Shown piece after piece: positions 63,902 to 64,000 of a stretch of 64,000 bases of DNA. Each line of letters begins with the position of its first letter. Position 1 is the stretch's first letter. The stretch lies in the NCBI RefSeq assembly GCF_009762775.1, contig NZ_CP046401.1, forward strand, positions 5,716,001 through 5,780,000. Direction: 5' to 3'. A model generated the notes under the pieces. The model made no database searches. It was not told the origin of the DNA and saw nothing but the letters and a program-made list of their open reading frames with translations. Position numbers and translations under genes: made by a program. The stretch comes from Maribellus comscasis. Its GTDB lineage: Bacteria; Bacteroidota; Bacteroidia; Bacteroidales; Prolixibacteraceae.

Positions 63902-64000
63902 ATGAAAACTATAGAAACAAAAAAGAATGCGAGAATCGCAGGAGGACTAATAATTCTTGGAATGATTACAGGATTACTCAGTGTATCTTCTGATGTAGAT
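63902..64000 (+). CDS. DUF4386-like membrane protein, N-terminal part
   Basis: 33 codons are visible before the window ends: MKTIETKKNARIAGGLIILG and then MITGLLSVSSDVD. The KxARIAGxLxIxGxIxGxLS pattern is the first membrane helix of DUF4386 proteins. It is under the third AraC operator, 89 bp after the -7 box. Confidence 0.6.
   Translation, partial: MKTIETKKNARIAGGLIILGMITGLLSVSSDVD

Overview
The window reads as chromosome of a low-GC, probably marine or sediment-dwelling anaerobic member of the Bacteroidota (Marinilabiliales/Prolixibacteraceae-like by gene style). The signs are LytS/LytTR regulators, many AraC regulators, promoters of the TAnnTTTG type, S1 sulfatases with GH36 enzymes, small Bacteroidota-only families (DUF6515, DUF6268, CSD proteins with a basic N-terminal extension), and remnants of an rteC-type conjugative-transposon regulator. 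No tRNA, rRNA, CRISPR array, intact insertion sequence or susC/susD pair was found.

Layout. 0-5.7 kb: cell-envelope genes, namely a beta-barrel C-terminus, two Spy-like periplasmic proteins and a lipoprotein plus DUF6515 pair, followed by a WecA/MraY-like transferase whose 3' end is fused to a duplicated piece of that lipoprotein. Decayed second copies follow. 5.9-13.1 kb: a LytS/LytTR two-component system, then a TolC-HlyD-MacB-type export operon with a likely LytTR operator in front. 13.5-21.0 kb: an AraC regulator divergent from seven genes for mostly exported hydrolases, an aldo/keto reductase, a CMD protein and a cupin. The whole module lies between two copies of a dispersed repeat. 21.8-37.8 kb: a cold and general-stress island with an RNA helicase, cold-shock and RRM proteins, a RelA/SpoT-domain alarmone synthetase, GH130 and GT4 glycan enzymes, CsbD-like protein, a cupin, a fatty-acid desaturase and a B12/radical-SAM enzyme. 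Two promoters on opposite strands share an identical 20-bp motif. 38.1-41.0 kb: a graveyard of mobile-element genes. 41.1-54.7 kb: a tight nine-gene minus-strand operon combining two sulfatases, two GH36-like alpha-galactosidases, a mutarotase, an MFS sugar porter, a glycyl radical enzyme with its activase, and a HAD protein, with a divergent AraC regulator. 56.4-64 kb: a DUF6597-type AraC regulator and three downstream promoters that carry the same operator exactly 18 nt upstream of a TAnnTTTG box. They drive an alcohol-dehydrogenase-like gene, a set of beta-lactamase-fold serine hydrolases with a propeller lipoprotein, and a DUF4386 gene.

The most system-like candidates are the sulfatase/GH36/glycyl-radical operon, which has no obvious described counterpart to me, and the modular AraC-operator array. 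Several genes are broken by one-base changes, often in homopolymers, so read accuracy should be checked before calling decay or phase variation.
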